Source: Natronospirillum operosum (GTDB lineage: Bacteria; Pseudomonadota; Gammaproteobacteria; Pseudomonadales; Natronospirillaceae). Taken from it: 64,000 bases of DNA. How positions within the stretch are numbered: position 1 is the stretch's first letter; each line of letters starts with the position of its first letter. Shown one piece after another: positions 44,750 to 53,976 of this stretch. Position numbers and translations under genes: made by a program. Where the stretch lies: contig NZ_SRMF01000001.1 in NCBI RefSeq assembly GCF_004768465.1, positions 718,232-782,231 of the forward strand, given 5' to 3'. The notes beneath the pieces are model-generated. The model saw nothing but the letters and a program-made list of their open reading frames with translations, was not told the DNA's origin and made no database searches.

Positions 44750-47328
44750 GGAAAAGCGGCGCTGCGGGCAGCAAGACATCGGCCCGTATCTGTCATGCCG
44801 GCAAGGCCCCGGCAGATCGTCTCGGCGGCAAGGGGCGGTCGCTGCAGGCACTGGCGCACGACTTCCCGATACCGGATTGGTTCGCGCTGATTCCCGTTGC
44901 CGGTGACCAGAGTGATAAACTCGTGGTGCCGGACCTCAAGGCGGCACTGAAGCGGCTGGATGGCGGCCAGGGTCCCTATGCGGTGCGGTCTTCCGCCCTG
45001 GACGAAGATGGCAGCGCGCATTCCTTTGCCGGGCAACTGGAAAGCCACCTCAATGTGACGGCGGAGGATGTCGCGGCAGCGGTGGAATCGGTATGGGCCT
45101 CGGCGCGTGAACAGCGGGCCCGGAGCTATCGGCAATTGCGGGGTCTGGACGGCGAAACCGATCTGCCGACCGTGCTGGTACAGCGCATGGTGCCGGCAGA
45201 GTGGGCCGGCGTCGCCTTCAGTGCGGACCCGGTCAGCGGGCGCCGTGATCAGGTAGTCGTTGCCGGTCTGGATGGCCTGGGCGAGGCCCTGGTGTCCGGC
45301 GAGCGCAGCGGCGAGACCGTGGTGTTTGCCGGCACTGATCTGCAGGGCGCCCCGGTGCAGGCGGACCCTGATCTCAGGATGCCTCTGGAAGTGGCTCGGG
45401 CTGCGGCCGAGTTTGCCATCAGGGCCGAACATCTGACCGGGCGACCGCAGGATATCGAATGGGCCTGGGCAGAAGGGCAGCTCTGGTTGCTGCAGTCGCG
45501 CCCGGTGACCACCCTGACCAACCTGCCGGATCCGGACGGCGCCCCGGTGCTGTGGGACAACAGCAATATCGCCGAAAGCTACAGTGGCGTCACCACGCCC
45601 ATGACATTCTCTTTTGCGCGCTATGTCTATGCCGGTGTGTATCGGGAATTCTGCCGCCTGCTGCGGGTGCCGGATGCGGTGATCCGTGACGGTCACGAGG
45701 CCTTTGACAACCTGCTGGGTCTGGTGCGCGGGCGCATCTATTACAATCTGCTCAACTGGTATCGCTGCCTGGCCATGCTGCCGGGCTTCAGGTTCAACGG
45801 CCCCATGATGGAAAAGATGATGGGGGTGGATGAAGCATTGCCGGATGAACTGATGGCTCAGGTCCAGGTGCCGGCTTCCGGCCGCTGGCGCCGCTGGGGT
45901 GATCTGCTGCGCCTGCTGTCCAGTCTGTCTGCCATGGGTTTCAGGTTGTTCCGGTTGCCGCGCGATATCCGGCGCTTTCATGTCCGTCTGGACACGGCGC
46001 TGGCTGCCGATGCGTCTTCGTTGCAACGCCAGCGGCCGGACCAGTTGGTCGCGCACTATCGAGACCTGGAGCGGCAGTTGCTGGCGCGCTGGGATGCGCC
46101 GCTGGTGAACGACTTCTTTGCCATGATTTTCCACGGCCTGCTGGAAAAGCTGTGCGCACGCTGGTTGCCGAATGCGGCGGAGCAACAACTGCACAATGAA
46201 CTGCTGGCCGGTGATACCGCCATCATCAGTACCGAGCCGGCGACCCGGGTGGCTGCGCTGGCCGATCAGGCGCGCTCGGCGCCGGTACTGGTCAGGGCCC
46301 TGCGACAGGATTCGGTACCCGATATCCGGGCGCTGCTGAATGATCACCCCGAGTTCAAGGCCGAAGTGACGGCCTATCTGCAGCGTTTTGGTGACCGCTG
46401 TGTGGAGGAACTCAAACTCGAGAGCCGCACCCTGAACGAGGACCCGTTGCCGCTTTTCCGTGCCATCGGTACCCGGGCCGCAGCCCCTGAACGCACCGAC
46501 ATCTCGGACCCGGGCGCCTTGCGCAGGCAGGCCGAGCAGGCGGTGGCAAAACATCTGCGCGGCAGGCCTCTGCGGCGCTGGCTGTTCCAGCGCGTGCTGG
46601 GGCAGGCGCGGGCAAGAGTCAGGGAACGGGAAAACCTGCGTTTCGAACGCACCCGCCTGTTTGGCCGGGTGCGGCAGATCCTGCTGGAACTGGGCAAGCG
46701 GCTGTATGCGCTGGATCGTCTGGATGCGCCGGAAGATGTGTTCTATCTGGAACTGGAAGAGGTGCTGGGCTTTGTCGAAGGCCATGCCACCAGTACCGAT
46801 TTGAAAGGACTGGCCGCTTTGCGAAAAACCGAGTTTGCGGCCTGCCGTGAGGGACCGGCACCGGCGGATCGCTTCATGACCCGTGGCGCGGTGCATGTGG
46901 GCCATAGCTATGAACGGGCGATGCCCGCTGCTGATGAAGACATGACCGCCGACCTGTCCGGCACGGGTTGCTGCGCCGGTGTGGTGCGCGGCCCGGTCAG
47001 AGTGGTCACGGACCCGCGTGCGGCCACGCTGGAGCCGGGCGAAATTCTGGTGGCCGAGCGCACCGACCCGGGCTGGATACTGCTGCTCTCTGCCGCGACC
47101 GGTGTCATCGTGGAGCATGGCAGTCTGCTGTCGCATGCGGCTATCGTGACGCGGGAACTGGGTGTGCCCTCTGTGGTGGCTGTGCCCGGTGCGACCCGAT
47201 TGCTGGTCACCGGCGAGTGGGTGGAACTGAATGGCGCCACCGGGGCCATCCGGCGCCTGGCGGCAGAGGAAAGCACCAGTGATTCCGGTCAGGGCGAGCC
47301 GGCAGATACCACAGAGGAAAAGGCATGA
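44740..47328 (+). CDS. ATP-grasp/PEP-utiliser phosphotransferase, rifampicin-phosphotransferase layout
   Basis: 862 residues. N-terminal pyruvate/PEP-binding ATP-grasp domain (about 25-260: YAVRSSALDEDG, SFAGQLES, VLVQRMVPAEWAGVAFSADP, DIEWAWAEGQLWLLQSRPV), a helical middle domain (about 275-690) and a C-terminal swivelling His domain with the phospho-His H799 (GSLLSHAAIVTRELGVPSVV). This order and length (about 865) match rifampicin phosphotransferase rather than PEP synthase. It probably moves a phosphate from ATP to a hydroxyl via His. Substrate unknown. Overlaps both neighbours. Confidence 0.88.
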   Translation: MALRKSGAAGSKTSARICHAGKAPADRLGGKGRSLQALAHDFPIPDWFALIPVAGDQSDKLVVPDLKAALKRLDGGQGPYAVRSSALDEDGSAHSFAGQLESHLNVTAEDVAAAVESVWASAREQRARSYRQLRGLDGETDLPTVLVQRMVPAEWAGVAFSADPVSGRRDQVVVAGLDGLGEALVSGERSGETVVFAGTDLQGAPVQADPDLRMPLEVARAAAEFAIRAEHLTGRPQDIEWAWAEGQLWLLQSRPVTTLTNLPDPDGAPVLWDNSNIAESYSGVTTPMTFSFARYVYAGVYREFCRLLRVPDAVIRDGHEAFDNLLGLVRGRIYYNLLNWYRCLAMLPGFRFNGPMMEKMMGVDEALPDELMAQVQVPASGRWRRWGDLLRLLSSLSAMGFRLFRLPRDIRRFHVRLDTALAADASSLQRQRPDQLVAHYRDLERQLLARWDAPLVNDFFAMIFHGLLEKLCARWLPNAAEQQLHNELLAGDTAIISTEPATRVAALADQARSAPVLVRALRQDSVPDIRALLNDHPEFKAEVTAYLQRFGDRCVEELKLESRTLNEDPLPLFRAIGTRAAAPERTDISDPGALRRQAEQAVAKHLRGRPLRRWLFQRVLGQARARVRERENLRFERTRLFGRVRQILLELGKRLYALDRLDAPEDVFYLELEEVLGFVEGHATSTDLKGLAALRKTEFAACREGPAPADRFMTRGAVHVGHSYERAMPAADEDMTADLSGTGCCAGVVRGPVRVVTDPRAATLEPGEILVAERTDPGWILLLSAATGVIVEHGSLLSHAAIVTRELGVPSVVAVPGATRLLVTGEWVELNGATGAIRRLAAEESTSDSGQGEPADTTEEKA

Positions 47329-48422
47329 GCAGCAAAAGCCAGATCCAGGACCGGGCCCGTTTCGACCAGATCCGCTATGCCCAGTGCTGGGAAGATGCCG
47401 ACCAGTTGGTAGCAGCCCTGCAGGGGCCATCCGGGCGGACTTTTCTCTCGGTCGCTTCGGCGGGTGACAACAGCCTGGCCTTGCTGACGCTGGACCCGGC
47501 ACGGGTGCTGGCCGTGGACCTCAATCCGACGCAGTTGCATTGTCTCGAATTGCGCGTGGCGGCCTACCGTCATCTGGATCACGCCGGTCTGCTGCGGCTG
47601 CTGGGGTCCAGGCCTGCAGACGACCGGGCAGAACTTTATGCGCGCTGCCGGCAAAGCCTGTCGGCAGAATGCCGCGAGTGGTGGGATGCCCAGCCGGACC
47701 TGATCGCCATGGGGATTGGCGCGGCCGGGCGCTTCGAGCGCTATTTCCGCCTGTTCAGTCAGCGTGTCTTACCCCTGGTGCACAGCCGCAAGACCGTGCA
47801 GGCGCTGCTGCAGCCGCGCGACCCGGCAGCACGGCGCCAGTTCTACCAGCAAAAGTGGAACACCTGGCGCTGGCGCCTGCTGTTCCGCCTCTTTTTCTCG
47901 CGCTGGGTGATGGGGCGTCTGGGCCGCGATCCGGCGTTCTTCCAGCATGTCGATGGGGCGGTCGCCCCGGTTATTCTGGAGCGCACTCGGCATGCGCTGG
48001 CCGAGCTGGACCCGTCCGCCAACCCCTATCTGCACTGGATCCTCAACGGCACCCATGGTGAAGCGCTGCCGCTGGCCCTGCGCCCCGAGCATTTCGACAC
48101 CATTCGCAATCGGCTGGATCGCATCGAGTGGCGGCTGGCACCGGTCGAGGCGGTGGCCGAGGAGGTGTCAGGCGTTGACGGCTACAACCTGAGCGACATT
48201 TTCGAGTACATGGACATGCCGGCCTACAGCCGGTTGCTGCAACAGTTGGCCGAGCGCATGAACCCGGGCGGGCGACTGGTGTACTGGAATCTGTTTGCAC
48301 CCCGTACCCGACCCGAGGCGCTGTCTGATCTGCTGCAGCCGGAACCTGAGTTGGCGGAGCAGCTGCACGGCCAGGGCAAGGCCTTCTTCTACGGACGGTT
48401 TGTGGTGGAGACCCGCAAATGA
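47325..48422 (+). CDS. DUF3419/BtaA-like aminocarboxypropyltransferase
   Basis: 365 residues. SAM-type Rossmann region FLSVASAGDNSLALLTLDP and VLAVDLNPTQLHCLELR, then GRFERYFRLFSQRVLPLVH and FDGYNLSDIFEYMD-type C-terminal motif (VDGYNLSDIFEYMD). The closest known member, BtaA, moves the 3-amino-3-carboxypropyl group of SAM to diacylglycerol in betaine-lipid synthesis. BtaB, which would methylate the product, is absent here. Its acceptor in this operon is unknown. ATGA overlaps on both sides. Confidence 0.82.
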   Translation: MSSKSQIQDRARFDQIRYAQCWEDADQLVAALQGPSGRTFLSVASAGDNSLALLTLDPARVLAVDLNPTQLHCLELRVAAYRHLDHAGLLRLLGSRPADDRAELYARCRQSLSAECREWWDAQPDLIAMGIGAAGRFERYFRLFSQRVLPLVHSRKTVQALLQPRDPAARRQFYQQKWNTWRWRLLFRLFFSRWVMGRLGRDPAFFQHVDGAVAPVILERTRHALAELDPSANPYLHWILNGTHGEALPLALRPEHFDTIRNRLDRIEWRLAPVEAVAEEVSGVDGYNLSDIFEYMDMPAYSRLLQQLAERMNPGGRLVYWNLFAPRTRPEALSDLLQPEPELAEQLHGQGKAFFYGRFVVETRK

Positions 48423-49777
48423 TCCAGCCGCCTCTGTCCGCGCAGGATTTTCTCTGGCTGCCGGTGCCCTTGCTGGTCCTCACGGGGTTGGGCCTGAGCC
48501 TGTGGCTGCTGCGTCGGCGCCTGGATCTGCATCCGGAACTGCTGCGCAAGGGCATGCACATCGGTACCGGTCTGATCTGCCTCTGTCTGCCGCTGTGGTT
48601 TGCCACCCCCTGGCCGGTACTGACTCTGGCTGGTGTGGCGCTGCTGGCCCTGCTCGGCCTGCGACTGTTGCCTGCCGATGGCCAGGGATTGGCGTCGGTA
48701 CTGCACGGCGTCGGGCGTCGTTCGGCAGGTGAGCTCTACTTCCCGCTGTCGGTGGTGGTCCTGTTCCTGTTCAGCGGCGACGAGGTGGTCTTTTATCTGA
48801 TCCCGATTCTGGTGCTGACCCTGGCCGACGCAGTGGCCGCACTGGTGGGGCTGCGCTATGGCCTGTCCCGCTATCGGGCGGAAGAGGGTTACAAGAGTGC
48901 CGAAGGCTCCATGGCCTTCTTTCTGGTCGCCTTCATGGCCACCCATGTGCCGCTGCTGCTGTTCACAGACATGACCCGGCTGGATACGCTGCTGCTGGCG
49001 CTGATCATCGGCCTGCTGGTCATGATGCTGGAAGCCATGGCCTGGCGGGGCCTGGACAATCTGTTTATCCCCCTGGGTACCTGGGCCTTGCTGCAGACCT
49101 ATCACGAGGCCAACTCGGCAGCCCTGATCGAGGTGCTGGTGGTCACGGTATTGTTGATTGTCGTGGTCATGGTCTGGCGTCGGCGCACGACCCTGACCGA
49201 TTCCAGCCTGTTTGCGGCCATTCTGGTGGGTTATGCCGCCTGGGCGGTGGGTGGCCTGTTGTGGCTGCTGCCGCCGCTGGCCCTGTTTCTGACCTATACC
49301 GGCCTGGTGCGGTTCGGACACCAGCGGGTAACGCATGATGTCCGGGCCGTGGGCGCCATTACCGGCGCCGGGCTGATCTGCCTGCTGGCGCAGGTACTGG
49401 TGCCGGGGGAAAGTTTCTATGTGGCCTGGGTGGCGGCCTTTGCCGCCCAATTGGCCATGATCGGTATTGCTCGCATACACGGCAATACCGAGCACGGTCA
49501 TCGCGGCCGTATCTGGGCCCAGGCGACACTGCAGGGCTGGGGCATCGTGGTGGTGCCGACAACCCTGCTCGGCAGCAGCGGGGCGGAAGTCTGGCAGTAT
49601 CTGTTGGGCGGTGCGCTTCTGACCGGTCTGGCTGCCGGGCTGTTTCAGCATCTGCAGCCGCAGATCGAAAACTGCCCGCGGGATGCTGATCGCTGGTGGC
49701 GCCAGGGTCTGCTGGGCGGTCTGGCGGCCCTGATCGCGGGTATTCTGATGTTTGCAGGAGCGCCGTTTTGGACCTGA
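48419..49777 (+). CDS. Dolichol-kinase/CTP-transferase-like membrane protein
   Basis: 452 residues, about 12 membrane helices. The N-terminal half has LRKGMHIGTGL and LTLADAVAALVGLRYG followed by YKSAEGSMAFFLVAF, the pattern of CTP-dependent dolichol/phytol/diacylglycerol kinases. The C-terminal half resembles DUF92-type proteins (SSLFAAILVGYAAWAVGG). It may phosphorylate a lipid alcohol using CTP. Overlaps DUF3419 by 4 bp and the GNAT by 10 bp. Two-domain order kinase plus DUF92 is a notable point. Confidence 0.78.
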   Translation: MIQPPLSAQDFLWLPVPLLVLTGLGLSLWLLRRRLDLHPELLRKGMHIGTGLICLCLPLWFATPWPVLTLAGVALLALLGLRLLPADGQGLASVLHGVGRRSAGELYFPLSVVVLFLFSGDEVVFYLIPILVLTLADAVAALVGLRYGLSRYRAEEGYKSAEGSMAFFLVAFMATHVPLLLFTDMTRLDTLLLALIIGLLVMMLEAMAWRGLDNLFIPLGTWALLQTYHEANSAALIEVLVVTVLLIVVVMVWRRRTTLTDSSLFAAILVGYAAWAVGGLLWLLPPLALFLTYTGLVRFGHQRVTHDVRAVGAITGAGLICLLAQVLVPGESFYVAWVAAFAAQLAMIGIARIHGNTEHGHRGRIWAQATLQGWGIVVVPTTLLGSSGAEVWQYLLGGALLTGLAAGLFQHLQPQIENCPRDADRWWRQGLLGGLAALIAGILMFAGAPFWT

Positions 49778-50781
49778 TCAGCGCTACAGACTGGCACAGC
49801 GCTGAGCTGCATGACCTGGACTGGGGCGACCAGTCGCCGCCCTCGTCTGCATTGGCCCCGGAGCGCGTGCTGGTGGTGGTTGACGGGAGCTCGGGCAGGG
49901 TGCTGGCCCGGTGCGCGTTGTGGTGGCAGGACACCCCTCCGGCAGGCGAGGCAATACCCGGTGTGGTGGGGCAGTTCTGGTCCTGTGATCAGGGGGCTTC
50001 CACCATGCTGCTGGCTCATGCCTGCGAGATGCTGGCCCGGCAGGGGTGCCGGCTGGCGCTGGGGCCCATGGATCGCAACACCTGGCATGCGCATCGGCTG
50101 GTTACCTGGTCCGACGGCACGGCGCCATTCCCGCTGGAGCCCGAGCAGCCGGCAGCATGGGTTCAGCACTGGCAGGCGGCCGGATTTGTACCGACCTGGC
50201 ACTATCATTCTTCTGCGGCCGTGCCGACACCGGGTGATGACCCGCGCAGTGAACGCATTCGAGCCCGCATGCAGGCCCAGGGCATGCAACTGCGGCCCTT
50301 GCAGAAGGACCGGTTCGAACAGGAGTTGGCCGCCATCCATCAGCTCAGCCTGCAGAGCTTTCGGCGCAACCTGCTGTATCAGCCCCAGAGCTGGGACACC
50401 TTCCGGCAGCAGTATCAGCCCCTGAAAGCACTGCATGAACCCAGGGCCACTGTGGTGGCGGAAGATCATCATGGGCTGGCCGGGTTTTTGTTTGCCTATC
50501 CGGCCCCGTCGGTGACAGCAGACGGGGCATCCCGGCTGGTGCTCAAGACCATCGCCGTCAGGCCGGGCCGGGACTGTGCCGGGCTGGGACTGCTGCTGGC
50601 CGACCATGCCTATCAGGCGGCCTGCGAGGCCGGTTATGGTGAAGTCATTCATGCCCTGATGCAGGACAGCAACCGGTCGGCCCTGATGCGCTCCGAGACC
50701 GCTCGTGTGTTCCGGCGCTATGCGCTGTTCTCGCGCCGTCTGGACCAGACGACCCGGCGCTCCAGTGGAGGTCTTTCATGA
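49768..50781 (+). CDS. GNAT-fold acyltransferase
   Basis: 337 residues from TTG 49768, with AGGAG seven nt before it and a 10-bp overlap with the previous gene. Two-part protein: residues 1-165 of unknown fold, then a GNAT-like half with LVLKTIAVRPGRDCAGLGLLL and a C-terminal SALMRSETARVFRRYALFSR. The pyrophosphate loop reads RDCAGLG in place of QGRGIG, so acetyl-CoA binding is likely but not certain. Role in the operon unknown; could acylate the pathway product. Stop overlaps the adenylating enzyme by 4 bp. Confidence 0.72.
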   Translation: MDLISATDWHSAELHDLDWGDQSPPSSALAPERVLVVVDGSSGRVLARCALWWQDTPPAGEAIPGVVGQFWSCDQGASTMLLAHACEMLARQGCRLALGPMDRNTWHAHRLVTWSDGTAPFPLEPEQPAAWVQHWQAAGFVPTWHYHSSAAVPTPGDDPRSERIRARMQAQGMQLRPLQKDRFEQELAAIHQLSLQSFRRNLLYQPQSWDTFRQQYQPLKALHEPRATVVAEDHHGLAGFLFAYPAPSVTADGASRLVLKTIAVRPGRDCAGLGLLLADHAYQAACEAGYGEVIHALMQDSNRSALMRSETARVFRRYALFSRRLDQTTRRSSGGLS

Positions 50782-52406
50782 GTGGTGCCCAGAGCTCCGA
50801 CCCTGCGCAGCCCGGCAACAGTTCCAACATTGTGGCGTTGTTCGATACGCAGACGGCCGCTCAGCCGGACGCAGCCGCACTGCTGGATGGTCGACAGTAT
50901 CCGCAGCAGCCCATCAAGACGCACAGCTTTGCCGATCTGCAGCGGCTGTCACTGGCCTGGGCTGACACCCTGGCGCAATCGGGGATAGGGCCAGGCGACC
51001 GGGTGCTGGTGGCATTGCGGGTGTCACCGGCGCTTTACGGGCTGTTGCTGGCCCTGTGGCGTCTGGGTGCGGTGGCCATCCTGCCCGATCCTTCGGCGCC
51101 CAGAAGCCAACTGGATGATACCTGCCAGCGCCTGCAGCCATCGGCCTTTGTGGGGATACCCGCAGCTCATCTGCTGCGTCTGGGTTATGCCAGTGTTCGA
51201 CGCATACCGCGACATTTCAGCGTCGATGCCTGGTTGCCCTGGACGACGCGGCTTGGAGGCAACCCGACCGAAGCTCCGCCCCGCGACGCATGGAAAGCGC
51301 CGGCAGACAGTCCGGCCCTGATCACCTTTACCAGTGGCAGTACCGGTCGACCCAAGGCGGCCTGTCGCAGCCACGGGTTTCTGCGCGCCCAGTATCAGGC
51401 CATTCTTGGTACTCTGCACCTGCAACCGGGCGATGTGGATGCCACTACACTGCCGGTCTTTGTGCTGGCCAACCTGGCCGCCGGTGTCAGCACGCTGCTG
51501 CCACCCGGCGATATTGCCCGGCCCGGGGCCATCGAGCCCGTGCCGGTATTGCAGGCGATGCAGGCCTGCGGTGTCACCCGGGCCAGCGGTTCGCCGGCGT
51601 TCTTTCGTCAGCTCTGTCAGGGCCTGAACGAAATGGCATCGCCGCAGTTGCAGCACCTGCATACGGGTGGCGCGCCGGTCACGCCGGAGATGATGCTGGA
51701 CTATGCGCAGTTGGTGGCCTCTGGGCGCAGTGTGACAGCGGTCTACGGCTCCACCGAGGCCGAGCCCATTGCCGAGTTGCCCGCCACCGAGCTGAATGAG
51801 ACTGCGCTGGCCGGGCCCGAGGCGGGCTATGGCCTGCCAGCAGGGCGTCCGCTGGCGGCTGTCCGGTTGCGCATTCTGGCGGTGACAGAAACGCCGCCGC
51901 CATTTCGCCTTACCGCAGCAGAACTGGAAGAACGCTGTATCGGCCCGGGCGAGATTGGTGAAATCACCGTGGCCGGGGCCCATGTGCTGGGCGGCTATCT
52001 GGACGGCGAAGGCGATGAGCAGACCAAGTTGGATGTCGAAGGCGTACGCTGGCATCGCACCGGCGATGCCGGCTATCTGGATGCGGAAGGTCGCTTGTGG
52101 CTGGTGGGCCGGGTGTCGGCGGCAGTTACTCTGGGCGGACGATGCCTGTATCCGTTTCAACTGGAATATCCGCTTCGGGCCCAGCCCGGCGTGGCGGCGG
52201 CAGCCGTGCTGACGCATCAGGGTCAGGCCTGCCTGGTGATCGAGCCCAAGCCGGGTTGTCAGCCTGATGTCGAGCAACTGGTGTCTGCCCTGCCGGTCGG
52301 CATCCCGGCCCAGTCAATACGGCTTGTAAAGCAGATCCCGCTGGACCGAAGGCACAATGCCAAGATCGACTATGGTGCCCTGCAGGCGCTGCTGAGCCGG
52401 CCCTGA
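50778..52406 (+). CDS. OleC-like AMP-dependent acyl-activating enzyme
   Basis: 542 residues, adenylate-forming fold. P-loop TSGSTGRPK (185-193), GDVDATTLPVFVLANLAAG, TGGAPVT, VYGSTEAEPIAE and WHRTGDAGYLDAEGRLWLVGR; the C-terminal lysine lies in NAKIDYGAL. The segment after the P-loop and the GSPAFFRQLC block match OleC, the beta-lactone synthetase, more than ordinary CoA ligases. So beta-hydroxy acid activation is possible. Last gene of the operon; followed by 41 bp to a convergent reductase. Confidence 0.82.
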   Translation: MSGAQSSDPAQPGNSSNIVALFDTQTAAQPDAAALLDGRQYPQQPIKTHSFADLQRLSLAWADTLAQSGIGPGDRVLVALRVSPALYGLLLALWRLGAVAILPDPSAPRSQLDDTCQRLQPSAFVGIPAAHLLRLGYASVRRIPRHFSVDAWLPWTTRLGGNPTEAPPRDAWKAPADSPALITFTSGSTGRPKAACRSHGFLRAQYQAILGTLHLQPGDVDATTLPVFVLANLAAGVSTLLPPGDIARPGAIEPVPVLQAMQACGVTRASGSPAFFRQLCQGLNEMASPQLQHLHTGGAPVTPEMMLDYAQLVASGRSVTAVYGSTEAEPIAELPATELNETALAGPEAGYGLPAGRPLAAVRLRILAVTETPPPFRLTAAELEERCIGPGEIGEITVAGAHVLGGYLDGEGDEQTKLDVEGVRWHRTGDAGYLDAEGRLWLVGRVSAAVTLGGRCLYPFQLEYPLRAQPGVAAAAVLTHQGQACLVIEPKPGCQPDVEQLVSALPVGIPAQSIRLVKQIPLDRRHNAKIDYGALQALLSRP

Positions 52407-52447
52407 AAGCCGCTCAGCAACCTGCCTGCAGACGGGACGGGTCGGGT

Positions 52448-53437
52448 TCAGATGTCGCCCCGGATATGCTGGCGTACTTCGGCATGATAGAACTGGAACA
52501 GCGTATCGTGCAGTTCATCCGCTAGCGGTGGCAGCGCAGAGGCGGCCGCATTGGCAGTGACCTGCTCCGGTCGACTGGCACCGGTAATGATGCTGCTGAC
52601 ACCCGGCTGGTCGAGCAGCCAGCGCAGGGCCATCTGCGGCAGGCTCATGCCGGTCGGGCACAGGGCCTTGAGGCGCTCGGCCAGTTCCACGCCGGTATTG
52701 AACGGCAGGCCGGCAAAGGTTTCGCCGACATAGAAGGCCTGGCCGTCCTTGTTGAAGTGACGCTGGTCGTCTTCGGAAAATTGCTGATCTTTCTGCATTT
52801 TCCCCGACAGCAGGCCGCTGGCCAGACCCAGCCGCACGATGACGCCAACGTTCTTTTCCTCGGCGCGCGGCAGTACCTGTTCGGCCATGTCCTGGCGCAG
52901 CAGGTTGACGATCAGCTGCAGACTGGCCACGTCAGTGTTTTCCAGACACCAGAGGGCATGCTCGACGGTCTCGACACTGGCGCCGTAGTGGCGGATCAGA
53001 CCGTCCTGCTTGCACTCGTCCAGCCACTCGAACACCTGTCCGCGTTGCAGTTCGGCATAGGGAATGCAGTGCAACTGCAACAGATCCAGGCAGTCGGTCT
53101 GCAGGCGTTCACGCGAGCGCTCGATGGCGGCGCGCAGCTTGTCCCGGGTATAGCCTTCGCCGTAGAGTTCCGGCGTGCGTCCGGCCTTGGTGGCAATGAT
53201 ACGCGGCGGTGCCGGGTGTTGTTGTGTGTAGGCGCCGATCAGCTGTTCACTCTGGCCGCCGCCATACACATCGGCGGTATCCCAGAAGGTGACACCGCTT
53301 TCATCGGCTGCGTTCAATATGGCATTGGCCTGCGCGGTGGGCAGGGCACCCCAGTCACCGCCGAGCTGCCAGCAGCCGAGGCCAACTTCCGATACCTTGA
53401 AACCTGTCTTGCCCAGTGGGCGTTGTCTGACCGTCAT
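52448..53437 (-). CDS. Aldo/keto reductase
   Basis: 329 residues from the ATG at 53437 (GGGAG seven nt upstream); an ATG at 53443 would add two residues. Typical AKR fold: LGKTGFKVSEVGLGCWQLGG, DTADVYGGGQSE (catalytic Asp, Tyr), ATKAGRTPELY with Lys, LDLLQLHC (catalytic His position) and IITGASRPEQV for NADPH. Substrate unknown. Its start overlaps the stop of the glyoxalase gene by one base, so co-transcribed. Confidence 0.93.
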   Translation of the reverse strand: MTVRQRPLGKTGFKVSEVGLGCWQLGGDWGALPTAQANAILNAADESGVTFWDTADVYGGGQSEQLIGAYTQQHPAPPRIIATKAGRTPELYGEGYTRDKLRAAIERSRERLQTDCLDLLQLHCIPYAELQRGQVFEWLDECKQDGLIRHYGASVETVEHALWCLENTDVASLQLIVNLLRQDMAEQVLPRAEEKNVGVIVRLGLASGLLSGKMQKDQQFSEDDQRHFNKDGQAFYVGETFAGLPFNTGVELAERLKALCPTGMSLPQMALRWLLDQPGVSSIITGASRPEQVTANAAASALPPLADELHDTLFQFYHAEVRQHIRGDI

Positions 53438-53853
53438 TACCATTCTCCCGTGTTGTCCATGGATGCCCAGGGTTCCTGCGGCGGCAGGGCCTCGCCTTTC
53501 TGCAGCAGTTCTATCGACTGCTGGTCCGGTGAGCGCACAAAGGCCATGTGTCCGTCCCGTGGTGGACGCAGTATGGTCACGCCATGGTCCATCAGATGCT
53601 GGCATTTCTCGTAGATGTTATCCACCGCAAAGGCCAGATGCCCGAAGTTGCGGCCACCGGTCAGGGTTTCCGGGTCCCAGTTCCAGGTCAGTTCGATTTC
53701 CGGCTCACCGGGCGCGGTGGCCAGAAAGACCAGCGTGAAGCGACCCTTCTCGACCTCCTTGCGCTTGGTTTCCACCAGGCCCAGACCGTTGCAGAAAAAA
53801 TCCAGTGAGGCATCGAGATCCTCGACGCGGAGCATGGTGTGGAGGTATTTCAT
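53437..53853 (-). CDS. gloA: Lactoylglutathione lyase (glyoxalase I)
   Basis: 138 residues from the ATG at 53853, with GAGGAG five nt before it. VOC fold and close to Glo[41 protein letters not shown] and [17 protein letters not shown]. Metal ligands His (LHTM), Glu (IELTWN), His (FGHLAF) and Glu (IELLQ) are present. It converts the glutathione hemithioacetal of methylglyoxal to lactoylglutathione. With an aldo/keto reductase next door, the pair could act in aldehyde detoxification. Confidence 0.9.
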   Translation of the reverse strand: MKYLHTMLRVEDLDASLDFFCNGLGLVETKRKEVEKGRFTLVFLATAPGEPEIELTWNWDPETLTGGRNFGHLAFAVDNIYEKCQHLMDHGVTILRPPRDGHMAFVRSPDQQSIELLQKGEALPPQEPWASMDNTGEW

Positions 53854-53881
53854 AATTACTCCTCTAAGTTGTGATAGAGAG

Positions 53882-53976
53882 GTCGACAGTAGACAGTGCA
53901 CGGTCGACAGTGAGCCGTGAGCTTCCGCTGAGTCTCGGGCTACTGTCGACAGTCGACTGTCTTCCGTCAACTGTCT
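53882..53976. repeat. Heptad repeat tract, locus 2
   Basis: Left part (53882-53911) reads GTCGACA/GTAGACA/GTGCACG/GTCGACA in 7-bp steps; the right part (53940-53976) is the same family in inverted direction. The right part shares GTCGACTGTCT with CCGTCAACT with locus 1 at 40.0 kb (one mismatch in 21). The TGA stop of the minus-strand gene at 53967 lies inside the repeat. Confidence 0.85.

Noticed and set aside
44746..47502. 918-codon minus-strand frame opposite the phosphotransferase gene
   Set aside because: Exact antisense of the ATP-grasp/His-domain protein; composition typical of shadow frames.
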